From: Streptococcus ratti FA-1 = DSM 20564 | Lineage (GTDB): Bacteria; Bacillota; Bacilli; Lactobacillales; Streptococcaceae | Assembly (NCBI RefSeq): GCF_000286075.1 | Contig: NZ_AJTZ01000005.1 | Coordinates: 992,001-1,056,000 of the forward strand | Direction: 5' to 3' | DNA length: 64,000 bases | Shown: piece by piece, positions 1 through 9,583 of the stretch | Layout of the letters: every line of letters begins with the position of its first letter | Numbering within the stretch: position 1 is the first letter of the stretch | Made by a program: the position numbers and the translations under genes | Notes under the pieces: generated by a model | What the model saw: the letters and a program-made list of their open reading frames with translations, nothing else | Told to the model about the DNA's origin: nothing | Databases searched by the model: none

Positions 1-1
1 A

Positions 2-490
2 GATAAGACTGGTTCTATCGGCCGTATTGAACAAATTGGAACACCTCAAGAACTCTACAATGAACCTGCTAATAAATTTGTAGCTGGTTTTATAGGAAGC
101 CCTGCTATGAACTTCTTTGAAGTGACTGTTGAAAAAGGGCGCTTAGTTAATCAAGATGGTCTTAGCCTTGCCCTACCTCAGGGACAAGAAAAAATTCTTG
201 AAAAACAAGGTTACCTAGGCAAAAAAGTTATTTTTGGAATCCGTCCAGAGGACATTTCAAGTGAACAGATTGTTCATGATACTTTCCCAAATGCTGATGT
301 GACAGCTGAAGTTTTAGTGTCAGAACTACTAGGTAATGAAACAATCCTCTATGTTAAATTAGCTAATACTGAGTTTACTGCCCGTGTGAATGCCAGAGAC
401 TCTCATAATCCTGGTGAACACGTTAAATTAACCTTTAACGTTGCTAAAGGACATTTCTTTGACTTGAAAACTGAACAACATATCCAATAA
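2..490 (+). CDS. Sugar ABC transporter ATP-binding protein, C-terminal part (MsmK/MalK/UgpC type)
   Basis: The reading frame is already open at base 2 and runs to TAA at 490, so only the last 162 residues are present. The visible part starts in the stretch [13 protein letters not shown], typical of the region after the H-loop in MalK/MsmK/UgpC ATPases, and continues into the beta-rich regulatory TOBE domain (FGIRPEDI, then [14 protein letters not shown]). Proteins of this family energise import of oligosaccharides or polyols, and in streptococci one such ATPase often serves several permeases. The Walker motifs lie upstream of the window, so the exact member (msmK, malK or ugpC) cannot be decided. 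A strong terminator follows. Confidence 0.85.
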   Translation, partial: DKTGSIGRIEQIGTPQELYNEPANKFVAGFIGSPAMNFFEVTVEKGRLVNQDGLSLALPQGQEKILEKQGYLGKKVIFGIRPEDISSEQIVHDTFPNADVTAEVLVSELLGNETILYVKLANTEFTARVNARDSHNPGEHVKLTFNVAKGHFFDLKTEQHIQ

Positions 491-520
491 GTTAAAAAGA
501 ACTGTTTTCTTATTCTATAC

Positions 521-574
521 AAAAAAGCATATCACTAAATTTTCCTTTAATTTAGTTAGATATGCTTTTTTTGT
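521..574. terminator. Bidirectional rho-independent terminator
   Basis: A near-perfect inverted repeat (AAAAAAGCATATCACTAAATT pattern folding on AATTTAGTTAGATATGC) with A-run on one side and T-run on the other. It sits between the convergent ABC ATPase gene and murA and can serve both. Confidence 0.85.
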
Positions 575-620
575 CTAAATATAGCATACAAGCCTATAAA
601 AATAAGGCCCTTTAAGACCT

Positions 621-1880
621 TTATTCTTCAACAATTCGAATGTCTGCTCCGAGATTTCTTAATTTTTGAATGATATCAGAATAACCTCGGAGAATAAATT
701 CAATGTTGGTAATGACTGTTTGACCTTTTGCCATCAGTCCCGCTGTAACAAGTGCTGCGCCTGCACGTAAGTCAGTTGCCTTAACAGGAGCACCTGTCAA
801 TTCATTTGGGCCTTCATAAACAATTTGACCGCCTAAAACAGAAATCTTCGCCCCCATTCGTGCCAATTCAGCCACATGGTTAACACGCTTTTCGTAGATG
901 GTATCGCGGATATTGCCACGCCCCTCAGCGGTTAAGAGCAAAGGAGTGATAGGCTGCTGCAAATCCGTTGCAAAACCAGGGTAGGGAGACGTTTTAAGCG
1001 ACACAGCTTTTAGTCCTCCTTGCTTTTCCACAAAAATACTGTCTTCTTCGATAGTCATGCGCACGCCCATTTCTTCTAATTTTGAAATGAAACTCTCTAA
1101 ATGTTCATAAAGAACATTAGTGATTTTAACACCCTCACCGATAGCAGCTGCCATAGCAATGTAAGTCCCTGCTTCAATGCGGTCAGGAATGACCTGATGG
1201 CGTGTCCCGTGCAGTTTTTCAACACCTTCAATCGTAATAATATCAGTACCTGCACCGCGGATACGAGCTCCCATATTGTTTAAAAGGGTCGCAATATCAA
1301 TGATTTCTGGTTCCCGCGCAGCATTTTCAATCACAGTACGGCCTTGCGCCTTACTGGCAGCAATCATGGTATTGATCGTTGCACCGACACTGACAGTATC
1401 CATATAAATATGGGCACCTTTAAGGGGCTTGCCTTCAGTTGATAAACGCATAGCTTCGCCTTCATAGGAAACGGTTGCTCCCATGGCCTCAAAGGCTTTC
1501 AAATGTAAATCAATAGGACGAGGACCTAAGTCACAGCCACCCGGAAGACCGACAACCGCTTGACCGAAGCGTCCCAGCAGACTGCTGTAGAAATAATATG
1601 AGGCTCTCAAACTATTGATTTTACCATAAGGCATGGGAATATCTTTCACACCGCGAGGGTCAATCTTAAGACTGTCCTCCTCTCGCTCAACGCTGGCTCC
1701 CATCAAAGTCATAATATCAATAAGACTGTCCACGTCACTGATAGACGGTACCCCATCCAGCGTTACAATATCATCTGCTAAAATAATGGCTGGAATCAGG
1801 GCGACAACACTATTTTTAGCACCTGAGACAGCAACTTCCCCCTTTAGGGATTTTCCACCATTAATGACAATTTTTCTCAT
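621..1880 (-). CDS. murA: UDP-N-acetylglucosamine 1-carboxyvinyltransferase
   Basis: Cytosolic enzyme of the first committed step of peptidoglycan synthesis, transferring enolpyruvate from PEP to UDP-GlcNAc. The 419-residue length is normal for the EPSP-synthase-like family. The substrate-binding Lys22-Asn23 pair (SGAKNS) and the fosfomycin-target cysteine Cys116 in [15 protein letters not shown] are present, so it should be active and fosfomycin sensitive. Low-GC Gram-positives carry two paralogues, MurA and MurZ (MurA2). The neighbouring metK fits the second, MurZ-type locus, but one sequence cannot settle this. The start is preceded only by a weak AAGAAAG ribosome site. Confidence 0.93.
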   Translation of the reverse strand: MRKIVINGGKSLKGEVAVSGAKNSVVALIPAIILADDIVTLDGVPSISDVDSLIDIMTLMGASVEREEDSLKIDPRGVKDIPMPYGKINSLRASYYFYSSLLGRFGQAVVGLPGGCDLGPRPIDLHLKAFEAMGATVSYEGEAMRLSTEGKPLKGAHIYMDTVSVGATINTMIAASKAQGRTVIENAAREPEIIDIATLLNNMGARIRGAGTDIITIEGVEKLHGTRHQVIPDRIEAGTYIAMAAAIGEGVKITNVLYEHLESFISKLEEMGVRMTIEEDSIFVEKQGGLKAVSLKTSPYPGFATDLQQPITPLLLTAEGRGNIRDTIYEKRVNHVAELARMGAKISVLGGQIVYEGPNELTGAPVKATDLRAGAALVTAGLMAKGQTVITNIEFILRGYSDIIQKLRNLGADIRIVEE

Positions 1881-2019
1881 ACAAACAAAACTTTCTTAAT
1901 ATAGAATCCTAACCAAATTATTTTATCACATATCAGATAACATTTCAATCCAACTTAGCTGTAACATTCTAATCTCTAGCAGTTAAAGTACAAAAAAAGT
2001 GGACTGATCCACTTTTAAT

Positions 2020-3213
2020 CTAGACCTGAACAGCTTCTTTCAAAGCTTCAGTTTTATCAAGTTTTTCCCATGGAAGGTCAATATCCCTACGGCCAACATG
2101 CCCATATGCAGCTGTCTGACGGTAAATAGGCCGTTTAAGGTCAAGCATTTTGATAATCCCTGCCGGACGCAAATCAAAAATCTGACGCACTGCCTGCTCA
2201 AGTTTACTTTCTGCGACAGTAGATGTTCCAAAAGTATCAACACGAATGGAAACAGGCTGGGCAACACCAATGGCGTAAGCCAGCTGAACTTCTGCTTTCT
2301 TAGCTAAACCAGCTGCAACAATATTTTTAGCGATATAGCGCGCTGCATAGGAAGCCGAACGGTCAACCTTTGTCGCGTCTTTACCAGAGAAAGCACCGCC
2401 GCCATGACGGGCATAGCCGCCATAAGTATCGACGATAATCTTACGGCCTGTCAAACCAGAATCCCCTTGAGGGCCGCCGATAACAAAGCGCCCAGTCGGA
2501 TTAATCAAATATTTAGTCCTGTCATCTAAATATTTTTCTGGAATAACCGCCTTAATGACTTTTTCTATAACATCCTGATGAATCTCTTCATTGCTGGCTT
2601 CGGGATCATGCTGCGTTGAAATGACAACAGTATCAACACGAACGGGTTTATCATTTTCATCATATTCAACGGTTACTTGTGATTTCGCATCTGGACGAAG
2701 ATAGGCAATCTCCCCAGATTTACGCAAATCAGCCAATTTTTTCACCAATTTATGAGAAAGTGAAATCGGTAAGGGCATGAGTTCCGGTGTTTCATCAACA
2801 GCAAAACCAAACATAAGCCCTTGGTCACCAGCACCAATCAAATCCAGAGCATCTTGCTCATTATGACCGCGAACTTCCAGCGCTTCATTGACTCCCTGAG
2901 CAATATCCGGAGACTGCTCTACCAATGACGGATGCACCCCAACTGTTTCTGCTGAGAAACCGTAATCGGTATCTGTATAACCAATCTCAGCAATAGTATC
3001 ACGTACTATACGATTAATGTCCACATAGGCTTTGGTCGAAATTTCACCAAAAACATGCACAGATCCTGTATAAACAACCGTTTCAGCGGCCACATGGGCA
3101 TCGGGATCCTGTGCTAAAATCGCATCTAAAATAGCGTCTGAAATCTGATCGGCAATCTTATCGGGATGCCCCTCCGATACCGATTCAGACGTAAACAGTT
3201 TACGTTCTGACAT
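2020..3213 (-). CDS. metK: S-adenosylmethionine synthetase
   Basis: Makes S-adenosylmethionine from methionine and ATP. The reading frame extends 22 codons further upstream, but the start at MSERKLF is preferred: it has a strong AAAGGGGG ribosome site and matches the family N-terminus, giving 397 residues. Visible signatures are GHPDK (15-19), GAGDQG (117-122) and the glycine-rich GGGAFSGKD loop near 260, all ATP/phosphate-binding elements. It is transcribed toward murA but the 139-bp gap suggests separate control. The five-G ribosome site recalls SMK-box leaders of lactic acid bacteria, yet no matching C-rich strand was found upstream. Confidence 0.95.
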   Translation of the reverse strand: MSERKLFTSESVSEGHPDKIADQISDAILDAILAQDPDAHVAAETVVYTGSVHVFGEISTKAYVDINRIVRDTIAEIGYTDTDYGFSAETVGVHPSLVEQSPDIAQGVNEALEVRGHNEQDALDLIGAGDQGLMFGFAVDETPELMPLPISLSHKLVKKLADLRKSGEIAYLRPDAKSQVTVEYDENDKPVRVDTVVISTQHDPEASNEEIHQDVIEKVIKAVIPEKYLDDRTKYLINPTGRFVIGGPQGDSGLTGRKIIVDTYGGYARHGGGAFSGKDATKVDRSASYAARYIAKNIVAAGLAKKAEVQLAYAIGVAQPVSIRVDTFGTSTVAESKLEQAVRQIFDLRPAGIIKMLDLKRPIYRQTAAYGHVGRRDIDLPWEKLDKTEALKEAVQV

Positions 3214-3590
3214 AAAATGTCCCCCTTTTAATAAAAATAAGTGCAATGAATCTTGTTGATAATTTAATTGTAAAAACAAAACGACTATCTTCTTGATTCC
3301 ATTACTTTTACAGAGAAATAAAAAAGATTTTTTCCATTTCTCTTAATGATATCGCAAGAAAACCTATGTCTGTTGATCCTAACGAGTTACGATACCACAA
3401 GCTAAAATTCGATTTTATTTTTGGCTTGGGGCTAATAAGCCGCTTAGGAAAAATCCCATAGAATTTTCCGTAGTTTTATGAGCAAGCTGACTTGCCCTAA
3501 AACTTAGCGCGTTAAAAAGTTACAAAGAACCGGCAAAAAGTTAAAAACTTTCTAAGTCATCCCCATTTATAAAGATACTTTTTTGTGCTT

Positions 3591-3657
3591 ATGTTTAGAT
3601 GATGTTGTTGATGGACTTAAGACTGTCCGCAGCAAACAACAGAATTCAAGCACAAAA
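3591..3657. repeat. Long hairpin upstream of metK
   Basis: A perfect 10-bp inverted repeat (TTTTGTGCTT / AAGCACAAAA) encloses a second complementary pair (GGAC...GTCC). Read on the minus strand the element ends in AAGTATCTTTATAA. This resembles the TTTGTATCTTA end of the tandem repeats near 52.8 and 57.7 kb, and both share a GCTGCGGAC stretch. It may be a diverged member of that family; evidence is thin. Confidence 0.4.
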
Positions 3658-3824
3658 GCCACCTTTTCGGGACTCATTAACTTTACCATTGTACCATAAT
3701 TAATCATAAAAAAGTTATATTTTTTCTAATGACTAGGTTATAACTTTTACTAATAGAGAGCTTTAATCCGGCACATACAAGGCACAAATCAGCTTTATGC
3801 CAGAAGAGTCAAACTTTAAGCGAA

Positions 3825-3862
3825 ATAAAAAAGCCTCCGATCCATACAAGACCAGAGACTTT
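3825..3862 (-). terminator. Terminator of the OYE reductase gene
   Basis: On the minus strand AAAGTCTCTGGTC pairs with GATCGGAGGCTTT over 13 bp, with G-U pairs and a 7-base loop, followed by a run of T. It lies about 120 bp past the stop codon. Confidence 0.75.
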
Positions 3863-3979
3863 AGGAGATTTATGAAAAAGAAAAGTTTTAGGATTCCTAT
3901 TGCTAGGATGACTATAGTATAAGAATAATTTCTTAATTTATCCTTAAACTTTTCTTTCACAAACCTTAAAGTGTCACAA

Positions 3980-5179
3980 TTAATTAGCATTTGAAAAACC
4001 ATTAAAGCCTGTTGAGTTTCCTTGATTGAGATGCTTAATAGAATCACTTCCCGGAATAGGCGGCAGACCAAATGAACCTTCTGAAGTAAAAGCCTGCAAT
4101 AAACCAGGTGTCCAATGAGCCTTGGCTAACTGTTCTGGCGAAATTTCATGTACGATTGTATTTCCCTTACCTTCATCAATCTTTTTACCAAACTGAGGAT
4201 CAACAATGGTACCGCGCCCTACTGCAATTAAATCTGTATAGTGCTCTATTGCATCTTGAGCGGCTTCTTCAGAAAAAACACCGCCAACAATGATTAATTT
4301 TGTCTTATCGTCCAAAATTTCCTTGAAGTATTCTGCAAAAGAGCGATCGGCTCCTTGCGGTTTAGAAGCATAGCCATTCCAAAGAGAAAGGTGAATATAA
4401 TCCAGTTCATTTTTGATAACCTCCTTAATCAAAGCTAAGGCTTCCTTGTAGGTATAACCAACAGTATCGCCATGAATTTCCTCAGGACTGATGCGATAGC
4501 CAACAATAAAATCATCGGGTGCATACTCGGCAACCACCCGTTTGACCTCTCGAACGACCGCCAGAGGAAAGGCCATCCGTTTTTCAAGAGAACCGCCCCA
4601 TTGGTCTGTCCTGTGATTTGAAAATGCTGAAAAGAATTGCTGAATACCATAGTGGTTAGCACCATGAATTTCTACACCATCAAAACCAGCATCAATAGCA
4701 CGCTTGGCAGCACGCCCAAAATCTTTAATAATAGCTTCAATTTCCTCACCTGTCATTTCCCGAACAGGATAGGATAAGAATGAAAAATCAAGAGCAGAGG
4801 GCGCTAAAACTTCCTTACCTTTGGCTGCTCTGCCCATAGCTTCACGGCCGCCGTGATGAATCTGTAAAATAGCTTTATTTCCATCTTTTTTCAATGCTTG
4901 AGCAATGGATTTGATAGAGTCAAAATGATCATCATCATAAATACCTAATTGCTCTGGAACTCCTGCTGGTGTGCAAGGTCCGCCGGTTTCACTGACATAG
5001 TGATACTCAGTAATCAAGAGCCCTCCGGCCTGTGAACGCGCTTTGTAATAGTTTAAAGTATCTTCAGAAGCAAAGCCCCCTTCTCTTCCGGAAAAGGTCA
5101 GCATCGGCGGCAAAACAATACGATTATGCACAGCAGCACCATGTCTAAAAGTGACTGTGTCTGTCAGTTGATGAACCAT
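3980..5179 (-). CDS. NADH:flavin oxidoreductase, Old Yellow Enzyme family
   Basis: A 399-residue FMN-dependent ene-reductase of the OYE/YqjM-like class, expected to reduce activated C=C bonds with NAD(P)H; the natural substrate is unknown. Visible features are the TIM-barrel start (RIVLPPMLTF), the substrate-binding IHGANHYG segment (His172, Asn175, Tyr177) and the phosphate-binding VGRGTIVDP near 320. There is no C-terminal iron-sulfur or second flavin domain, so it is a single-domain member. It starts at an ATG with an AGGAGG site 6 bp upstream. It is monocistronic, with its own terminator. Confidence 0.88.
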   Translation of the reverse strand: MVHQLTDTVTFRHGAAVHNRIVLPPMLTFSGREGGFASEDTLNYYKARSQAGGLLITEYHYVSETGGPCTPAGVPEQLGIYDDDHFDSIKSIAQALKKDGNKAILQIHHGGREAMGRAAKGKEVLAPSALDFSFLSYPVREMTGEEIEAIIKDFGRAAKRAIDAGFDGVEIHGANHYGIQQFFSAFSNHRTDQWGGSLEKRMAFPLAVVREVKRVVAEYAPDDFIVGYRISPEEIHGDTVGYTYKEALALIKEVIKNELDYIHLSLWNGYASKPQGADRSFAEYFKEILDDKTKLIIVGGVFSEEAAQDAIEHYTDLIAVGRGTIVDPQFGKKIDEGKGNTIVHEISPEQLAKAHWTPGLLQAFTSEGSFGLPPIPGSDSIKHLNQGNSTGFNGFSNAN

Positions 5180-5495
5180 TTTCTTTCCTCCTTTTATAGT
5201 TTAGCAAAAGCGTTTTCTTATCTTCATTATAGCACTTAAGAAAGAAAAAGGTGGATAAAAACAAGAGCAAGACAAAATTATCCTGCCCTATTAAAGAGGC
5301 AGGTCTAGGGAAATAATACAGTGAAAAATCACAAACAGCCAGTCATAGAAAATAGCTATATGATAACACCAACACCCTTCTTTTAAAACTTCTTACCTCC
5401 TGTAATTACAGCAAAAGATGGCGCTGTCCGCCCCCACAAATGTCTATTTATGCTACAATATCAGTAAGAAATTCATTTGTGGTTGAGGTTGGCTT
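5180..5495. other. Divergent intergenic region between the OYE gene and birA
   Basis: About 315 bp between divergent genes. It holds a CCTGCC/GGCAGG hairpin near 5280-5303, a weak cre-like match on the minus strand at 5204-5219 (three mismatches to the consensus), and an extended -10 (TGCTACAAT, 5451-5459) suitable for birA. No gene is seen. Confidence 0.4.
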
Positions 5496-6431
5496 ATGAA
5501 AACTTATGAGAAAATTTATCAGGTGTTGGCACAGACAGATAATTTTGTGACGGGAGAGGTTTTGGGAAAAGAACTCAGTATTTCTCGAACAGCTGTATGG
5601 AAGGCTATTCAGACTTTAGAGGGTAAAGGACTTGTCATCGAATCTGTTAAGAATCGTGGTTATCGGCTGCTTTCGGGTGATTTATTTTTACCGGATGAAA
5701 TTGAAAAGGCAACTGGACTCAAGATCTTTTTCAATGAGAAGAGTTCTTCGACACAGTTGGATGCTAAGGCAGGGATTGAAAAGGGAGATCCAAGTCCTGC
5801 TCTTTATTTGGCTCCCAGCCAAAAAGCTGCCAGAGGGCGCTTTAGCCGGCAGTTTTTTGCTCCTGAGGCTGGCGGCATTTACATGTCCTTGCATCTGCAT
5901 CCAGAGTTACCTTTTAAGCAGCTGCCTTCTTACACGCTGATGGCTGCTACCAGCGTGGTTAAGGCTATTTCTCGCTTGACAGGGATTGAAACCGACATCA
6001 AGTGGGTCAATGATATTTACTTAGATGGTAAAAAGGTGGCTGGTATTTTGACTGAGGCTGTCTCATCTATTGAGACAGGTCTGATTACCGATGTTATCAT
6101 CGGTATGGGCATTAATTTTCATGTCACTGATTTTCCTGAAGAATTGCAGAGCAAGGCAGCTAGCATTTTTTCTGAAAAGCCAACAATCACGCGCAACCAG
6201 CTCATCTCTGAAATCTGGAATATTTTCTTTAATATCCCTAAAGAAGATCTGATTAAAGTTTACAAAGAAAAATCACTCGTCTTAGACAGACAAGTGACCT
6301 TTGTTGAAAACGATATAACTTATAAGGGAATTGCGACAGATATTAGCGATACAGGACAGCTCATCGTCCAATTGGAAGACGGTCAGGAAAAAGTCCTCAA
6401 CAGCGGTGAAATCAGTCTTTCTTCTTGGTAG
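5496..6431 (+). CDS. birA: Biotin-protein ligase and biotin repressor
   Basis: Bifunctional BirA of 311 residues. An N-terminal winged-helix domain (about 3-60; DNA-recognition segment LSISRTAVWKAI) is followed by the BPL/LplA catalytic domain and a small C-terminal SH3-like domain (about 265-311). The biotinyl-AMP loop appears as ARGRFSRQF (113-120), a variant of the usual GRGRxGR. KWVNDIYLDGKKVAGIL carries the catalytic lysine. It activates biotin and loads it on carboxyl-carrier proteins such as AccB, and may repress biotin-uptake genes. No biotin gene is nearby. Its 3' end overlaps the convergent small gene by 20 bp. Confidence 0.93.
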   Translation: MKTYEKIYQVLAQTDNFVTGEVLGKELSISRTAVWKAIQTLEGKGLVIESVKNRGYRLLSGDLFLPDEIEKATGLKIFFNEKSSSTQLDAKAGIEKGDPSPALYLAPSQKAARGRFSRQFFAPEAGGIYMSLHLHPELPFKQLPSYTLMAATSVVKAISRLTGIETDIKWVNDIYLDGKKVAGILTEAVSSIETGLITDVIIGMGINFHVTDFPEELQSKAASIFSEKPTITRNQLISEIWNIFFNIPKEDLIKVYKEKSLVLDRQVTFVENDITYKGIATDISDTGQLIVQLEDGQEKVLNSGEISLSSW

Positions 6432-6606
6432 CTGACAACATAGCTTTGGTAAATTTGGTGATAACGTAAGTCTTGCGCAAACTGCGAAAGAGCAAAAGTC
6501 CCCAAAAGCCAGCCCAAAAATACTGGCCGTCTAAAACAGCATTGTTCAAAAAAATCGTTTCAATCACGGTTGTAATCAGCATGATCGCAAAATCTTGTTT
6601 TAACAT
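6412..6606 (-). CDS. Small membrane protein (DUF3272-like)
   Basis: A 64-residue protein with two hydrophobic segments (about 6-25 and 29-43) and a basic tail ending TKKKD. Size, the sequence style (IMLITTVIETIF, GQYFWAGFWGLLLFRSLR) and the position between birA and dnaX fit a small streptococcal family I recall as DUF3272; function unknown. It lies downstream of dnaX past a terminator and overlaps the 3' end of birA on the other strand. The overlap and short length leave some doubt, but the hydrophobic pattern is unlike a chance shadow. Confidence 0.65.
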   Translation of the reverse strand: MLKQDFAIMLITTVIETIFLNNAVLDGQYFWAGFWGLLLFRSLRKTYVITKFTKAMLSATKKKD

Positions 6607-6620
6607 ACTATTATTGTATC

Positions 6621-6657
6621 AAAAAAAGAAAATTCATGTCAGAATTTTCTTTTTTTC
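6621..6657. terminator. Terminator after dnaX
   Basis: GAAAATTC pairs with GAATTTTC across a 6-base loop, flanked by A- and T-runs. It begins directly at the dnaX stop and works in either direction. Confidence 0.8.
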
Positions 6658-8325
6658 TTACTCTTCTTCAAGACTAATCTTATCCGCTAAGAAGTCAAAA
6701 CCTTCTGGAATAAAATCAACTTCTTTTTCAGTCTTTTCTTGATTAGTCTTACTTACTTTGATGCTCTGAGCAAATTCACTGCGGATAGCATTGAAATCAG
6801 CCCGCGGAACAGCCATTATCTTAGGGGAAAAACCGAACTCCTGGCTCATGATATTGCCAAATATATCATTTAAATTGGAACGTTTCATGACCTGCTCGGC
6901 ATTAAAAGCGGCATCAAAAGCTAAAATCGCATTTTCACTGTTAGCAAGGACAGGTTCAGACCCCAGCAAAAGAGCACGGTCTTGCACTGAAATATTGTCT
7001 AAGATCACATTCCAGGAGCTTTTAAGAGCATCCAGATATTGGCGGGACTTCTGACTGTCTACCACTGTTTCCTGCATAATGGTCATAACCTTTTCCTTAT
7101 CCACCTTGTAGCGGAAGGTCTTGGTCTTTTGTAGCTGGGGTTCCTTGGCAGAATCTGCTTTTTTAACAGACTGAAGCGCCTGTTTTAACTCTTTAACTTC
7201 TGCTTTTAATCCGTCAATTTCCTGAGCAATATTGGCTGGAAGTTCCTGTGTCTGCGCTTCTTTTTCCTCTTCACTCAGGCGAATGGTCATCATTTCCGCA
7301 TAGATTTTAGGCTGTGTTCCGTTTTTTATTTCCGGCAGGCTCTTAGTCACGAAATCAATCATTCGGAAAACAGCATCCTGCGACAGAGATAAATTATCCT
7401 GAAAGACCTTTCCTTGATGCATATTTTCACCGCCTGACTGAACGACTAAAATATCTCGGAGATAATTAAGCAAATCTGTCGCAAAACGGCTCATACTCTT
7501 GCCGCTGTCAAAAATAATCTCCAGATCATTCAAAGCCTGACTGGTATCATGGTTCAAAAGATCTGCCACATAATGATCCAGAGCACTCAGACTGATGCTG
7601 CCGGTAATTTCCTCAGCTATTTCCAGCGATACATGCTGGTCAGCAGTCAGGCTGAGAGCTTGATCCAAAATAGAAAGTGCATCCCGCATTCCACCTTCAG
7701 CACGTTTAGCAATCAAGCTGAGTGCTTCTTCATCAAAGCTAACCTCTTCTTTTTGAAGAATCTCTGCTAGATGCTCCTGAATAGCTTTGGTTTTGATTGT
7801 TTTAAATTCAAAACGCTGTACACGGGATAAAATGGTGGCTGGAATCTTATGCAGTTCTGTAGTTGCCAGAATAAAAACGACATTTCCCGTCGGTTCTTCA
7901 AGCGTTTTTAACAGAGCATTGAAGGCACCGGCAGACAGCATATGAACTTCATCAATGATATAAACCTTATAAGTCGCACGGCTGGGAGCATAGGTTGACT
8001 TGTCACGGATTTCCCGGATTTCATCAACACCGTTGTTAGAGGCCGCATCAATTTCAATCACATCTTCAAGACTGCCGTTGGTAATATCCTGACAAATATC
8101 ACAATGATTGCATGGTTCTCCATCTTTTTGATTGGGACAGTTCATAGCCTTGGCAAAAATCTTAGCCGCACTGGTTTTCCCTGTTCCTCTAGGTCCTGAA
8201 AACAGGTAGGCGTGACTGATTTTTCCTGAGGCAACGGCCTGTTTTAACGTGGTCGCAACAACTTCTTGCCCAACCATTTCATCAAAAGTCTGGCTTCTGT
8301 ATTTTCGATAAAGGGCTTGATACAT
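6658..8325 (-). CDS. dnaX: DNA polymerase III subunits gamma and tau
   Basis: Clamp-loader ATPase of 555 residues that opens the beta clamp and couples the polymerases. The Walker A motif GPRGTGKT spans 44-51, the zinc-binding cysteines are Cys63, Cys72, Cys75 and Cys78, and Walker B is IIDEVH (about 123-128) with the downstream SRVQRFEF arginine-finger region. The C-terminal third (from about 370) holds a charged coiled segment and the tau tail. The start codon overlaps the stop of the upstream GAF-domain gene (TGATG), so the two are translationally coupled. Confidence 0.95.
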   Translation of the reverse strand: MYQALYRKYRSQTFDEMVGQEVVATTLKQAVASGKISHAYLFSGPRGTGKTSAAKIFAKAMNCPNQKDGEPCNHCDICQDITNGSLEDVIEIDAASNNGVDEIREIRDKSTYAPSRATYKVYIIDEVHMLSAGAFNALLKTLEEPTGNVVFILATTELHKIPATILSRVQRFEFKTIKTKAIQEHLAEILQKEEVSFDEEALSLIAKRAEGGMRDALSILDQALSLTADQHVSLEIAEEITGSISLSALDHYVADLLNHDTSQALNDLEIIFDSGKSMSRFATDLLNYLRDILVVQSGGENMHQGKVFQDNLSLSQDAVFRMIDFVTKSLPEIKNGTQPKIYAEMMTIRLSEEEKEAQTQELPANIAQEIDGLKAEVKELKQALQSVKKADSAKEPQLQKTKTFRYKVDKEKVMTIMQETVVDSQKSRQYLDALKSSWNVILDNISVQDRALLLGSEPVLANSENAILAFDAAFNAEQVMKRSNLNDIFGNIMSQEFGFSPKIMAVPRADFNAIRSEFAQSIKVSKTNQEKTEKEVDFIPEGFDFLADKISLEEE

Positions 8326-8822
8326 CAGTTTTTTACTCCAAACATGTCAAAATTCCAATCCGTTTTTTCAAGCAAAAGTGCCACAAATCGTTCCAAATAA
8401 GTTTGATCAATGGCATCGTAATCTGCAAGCTCCGAAGAGTCCAAATCCAGAACTCCCACTAGCTGGCCGTCTACAACCATAGGCACCACGATTTCTGACT
8501 TAGCCGCAGAATCGCAGGAAATGTAGTTGGCATGCTTGGTCACATCCTCCACAATCAGCGTTTGACGCTTCTGAGCGGATTCACCGCAGACCCCTTTGCC
8601 AAGAGCAATATGCACACAAGACACCACCCCCTGAAAAGGACCCAAGATCAATTCACGGCCATCAAACAGATAAAAACCTGCAAAAACAGAGCGAGGCAGA
8701 GCCGTCTTCAAAAGAGCACTGGCATTAGCCAGATTGGCAAGTGCATTACGCTCATCAGCAAAAAGTGCTTTTGCCTGGGCCAGCATAAGTTTGTAATTTG
8801 CGATTTTTTCTTGCTCGTTCAT
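8325..8822 (-). CDS. Free methionine-R-sulfoxide reductase (GAF domain)
   Basis: A GAF-domain enzyme reducing free L-methionine-(R)-S-oxide in the cytosol, part of oxidative-damage repair. The three family cysteines are visible: Cys69 (VSCVHIALG), Cys79 (GKGVCGESA) and Cys103 ([14 protein letters not shown]), counted from MNEQEK. The open frame continues 21 codons upstream, but the family begins near [11 protein letters not shown], so that start is chosen (165 residues); METM three codons earlier is the alternative. A TATAAT-like -10 lies just before the start, implying a short leader. Its stop overlaps the dnaX start. Confidence 0.88.
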   Translation of the reverse strand: MNEQEKIANYKLMLAQAKALFADERNALANLANASALLKTALPRSVFAGFYLFDGRELILGPFQGVVSCVHIALGKGVCGESAQKRQTLIVEDVTKHANYISCDSAAKSEIVVPMVVDGQLVGVLDLDSSELADYDAIDQTYLERFVALLLEKTDWNFDMFGVKN

Positions 8823-8948
8823 AGTTTCCATTATAACAAAAAAGCTCTCAAAATGTATGATAAAAGAAAATCCCTGCTTCTTCAAGCAAGGAAAGTTTAC
8901 TAAACAAATCTGCTTCTGTTAAAAAGCATGGTAAAATATCCAAGTCCG

Positions 8949-9569
8949 CTATTGACTGTTTTCTACTGTATAGTTATCATCGTTTACTAAAACAGCCTGT
9001 TGGTTAGTTAATTTAAGCAGCTTGAGCTGTCCTTCATAGACAGCTACTGTCTGCTCGGTGATTTCTTCAAAAGGAGATTCACCCCAATGCGGCAAAACAG
9101 AAAAATCAACTAGACCTAAGGCAGCATAATCTGTCAGATCTGATGCTAGACTCTTATCATCCATGATATGACTGTAGAAAATATCTTTTGAAGCAATAAT
9201 AGCACCAGCTGATTCACCAATATAAACCATCCCCTGATTAATTCGTTTACGAATCAGAGGCAGCAAATTTTTTCTTTTTAATTCCTGCAAAAGATAGAAG
9301 GTATTGCCGCCTGAAATGTAGAGACAGGACGCTTGTGCTAGCTTTTCCCGCACCACCGTCTCTGTCGCTGCTGCTATATCCAGAGGAACAACATCAAATT
9401 GCAAATCTGCAAGAATATCTCTGCCTTCATCAATATAGTCCCTGTACTCTTCGACATCTCCAGCTGTGGGAATGAAAAGGACTTTCTTTTCCAACTCATA
9501 TTGTTCTGCGAATTTCTCAAATAGAGGCTGCACTTTTGCAAAATAAGAACATAAGAATAATGTTTTCAT
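8949..9569 (-). CDS. Peptidase S51-type serine hydrolase
   Basis: A 206-residue member of the class-I glutamine-amidotransferase-like fold, S51 (dipeptidase E / cyanophycinase) family. The nucleophile elbow GESAGA places the catalytic serine at about 120, preceded by YISGGNTFYLL, the usual segment before the elbow. It probably cleaves small Asp-containing peptides, but substrate is inferred only from family. The start is moved 6 codons downstream of the longest frame to MKTLFLCSYF because GGGAGA lies 8 bp upstream. The gene follows ada with a 14-bp gap and probably shares its transcript. Confidence 0.82.
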   Translation of the reverse strand: MKTLFLCSYFAKVQPLFEKFAEQYELEKKVLFIPTAGDVEEYRDYIDEGRDILADLQFDVVPLDIAAATETVVREKLAQASCLYISGGNTFYLLQELKRKNLLPLIRKRINQGMVYIGESAGAIIASKDIFYSHIMDDKSLASDLTDYAALGLVDFSVLPHWGESPFEEITEQTVAVYEGQLKLLKLTNQQAVLVNDDNYTVENSQ

Positions 9570-9583
9570 GAATTGTCTCCCAG

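Larger units (their letters stand above)
3214..3979. other. Long intergenic region between metK and the OYE gene
   Basis: About 770 bp without a convincing gene. It holds the metK leader, a long hairpin (3591-3657) and the terminator of the OYE gene (3825-3862). The only open frame here is a 102-codon minus-strand frame that overlaps the OYE gene end and crosses the terminator; it has no family resemblance and is judged non-coding. Confidence 0.6.

Noticed and set aside
3214..3420. SMK-box (SAM-III) riboswitch before metK
   Set aside because: The GGGGG ribosome site fits, but I found no upstream C-rich strand able to pair with it in about 200 bases, so the claim is not supported.
3763..4071. 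102-codon minus-strand frame
   Set aside because: It overlaps the OYE gene end in another frame and crosses that gene's terminator; no family features.
7160..7180. Programmed frameshift in dnaX at an A-run
   Set aside because: The frame is GTT AAA AAA GCA, which does not give the X XXY YYZ slippery heptamer used in E. coli, so no gamma-producing slip is claimed.
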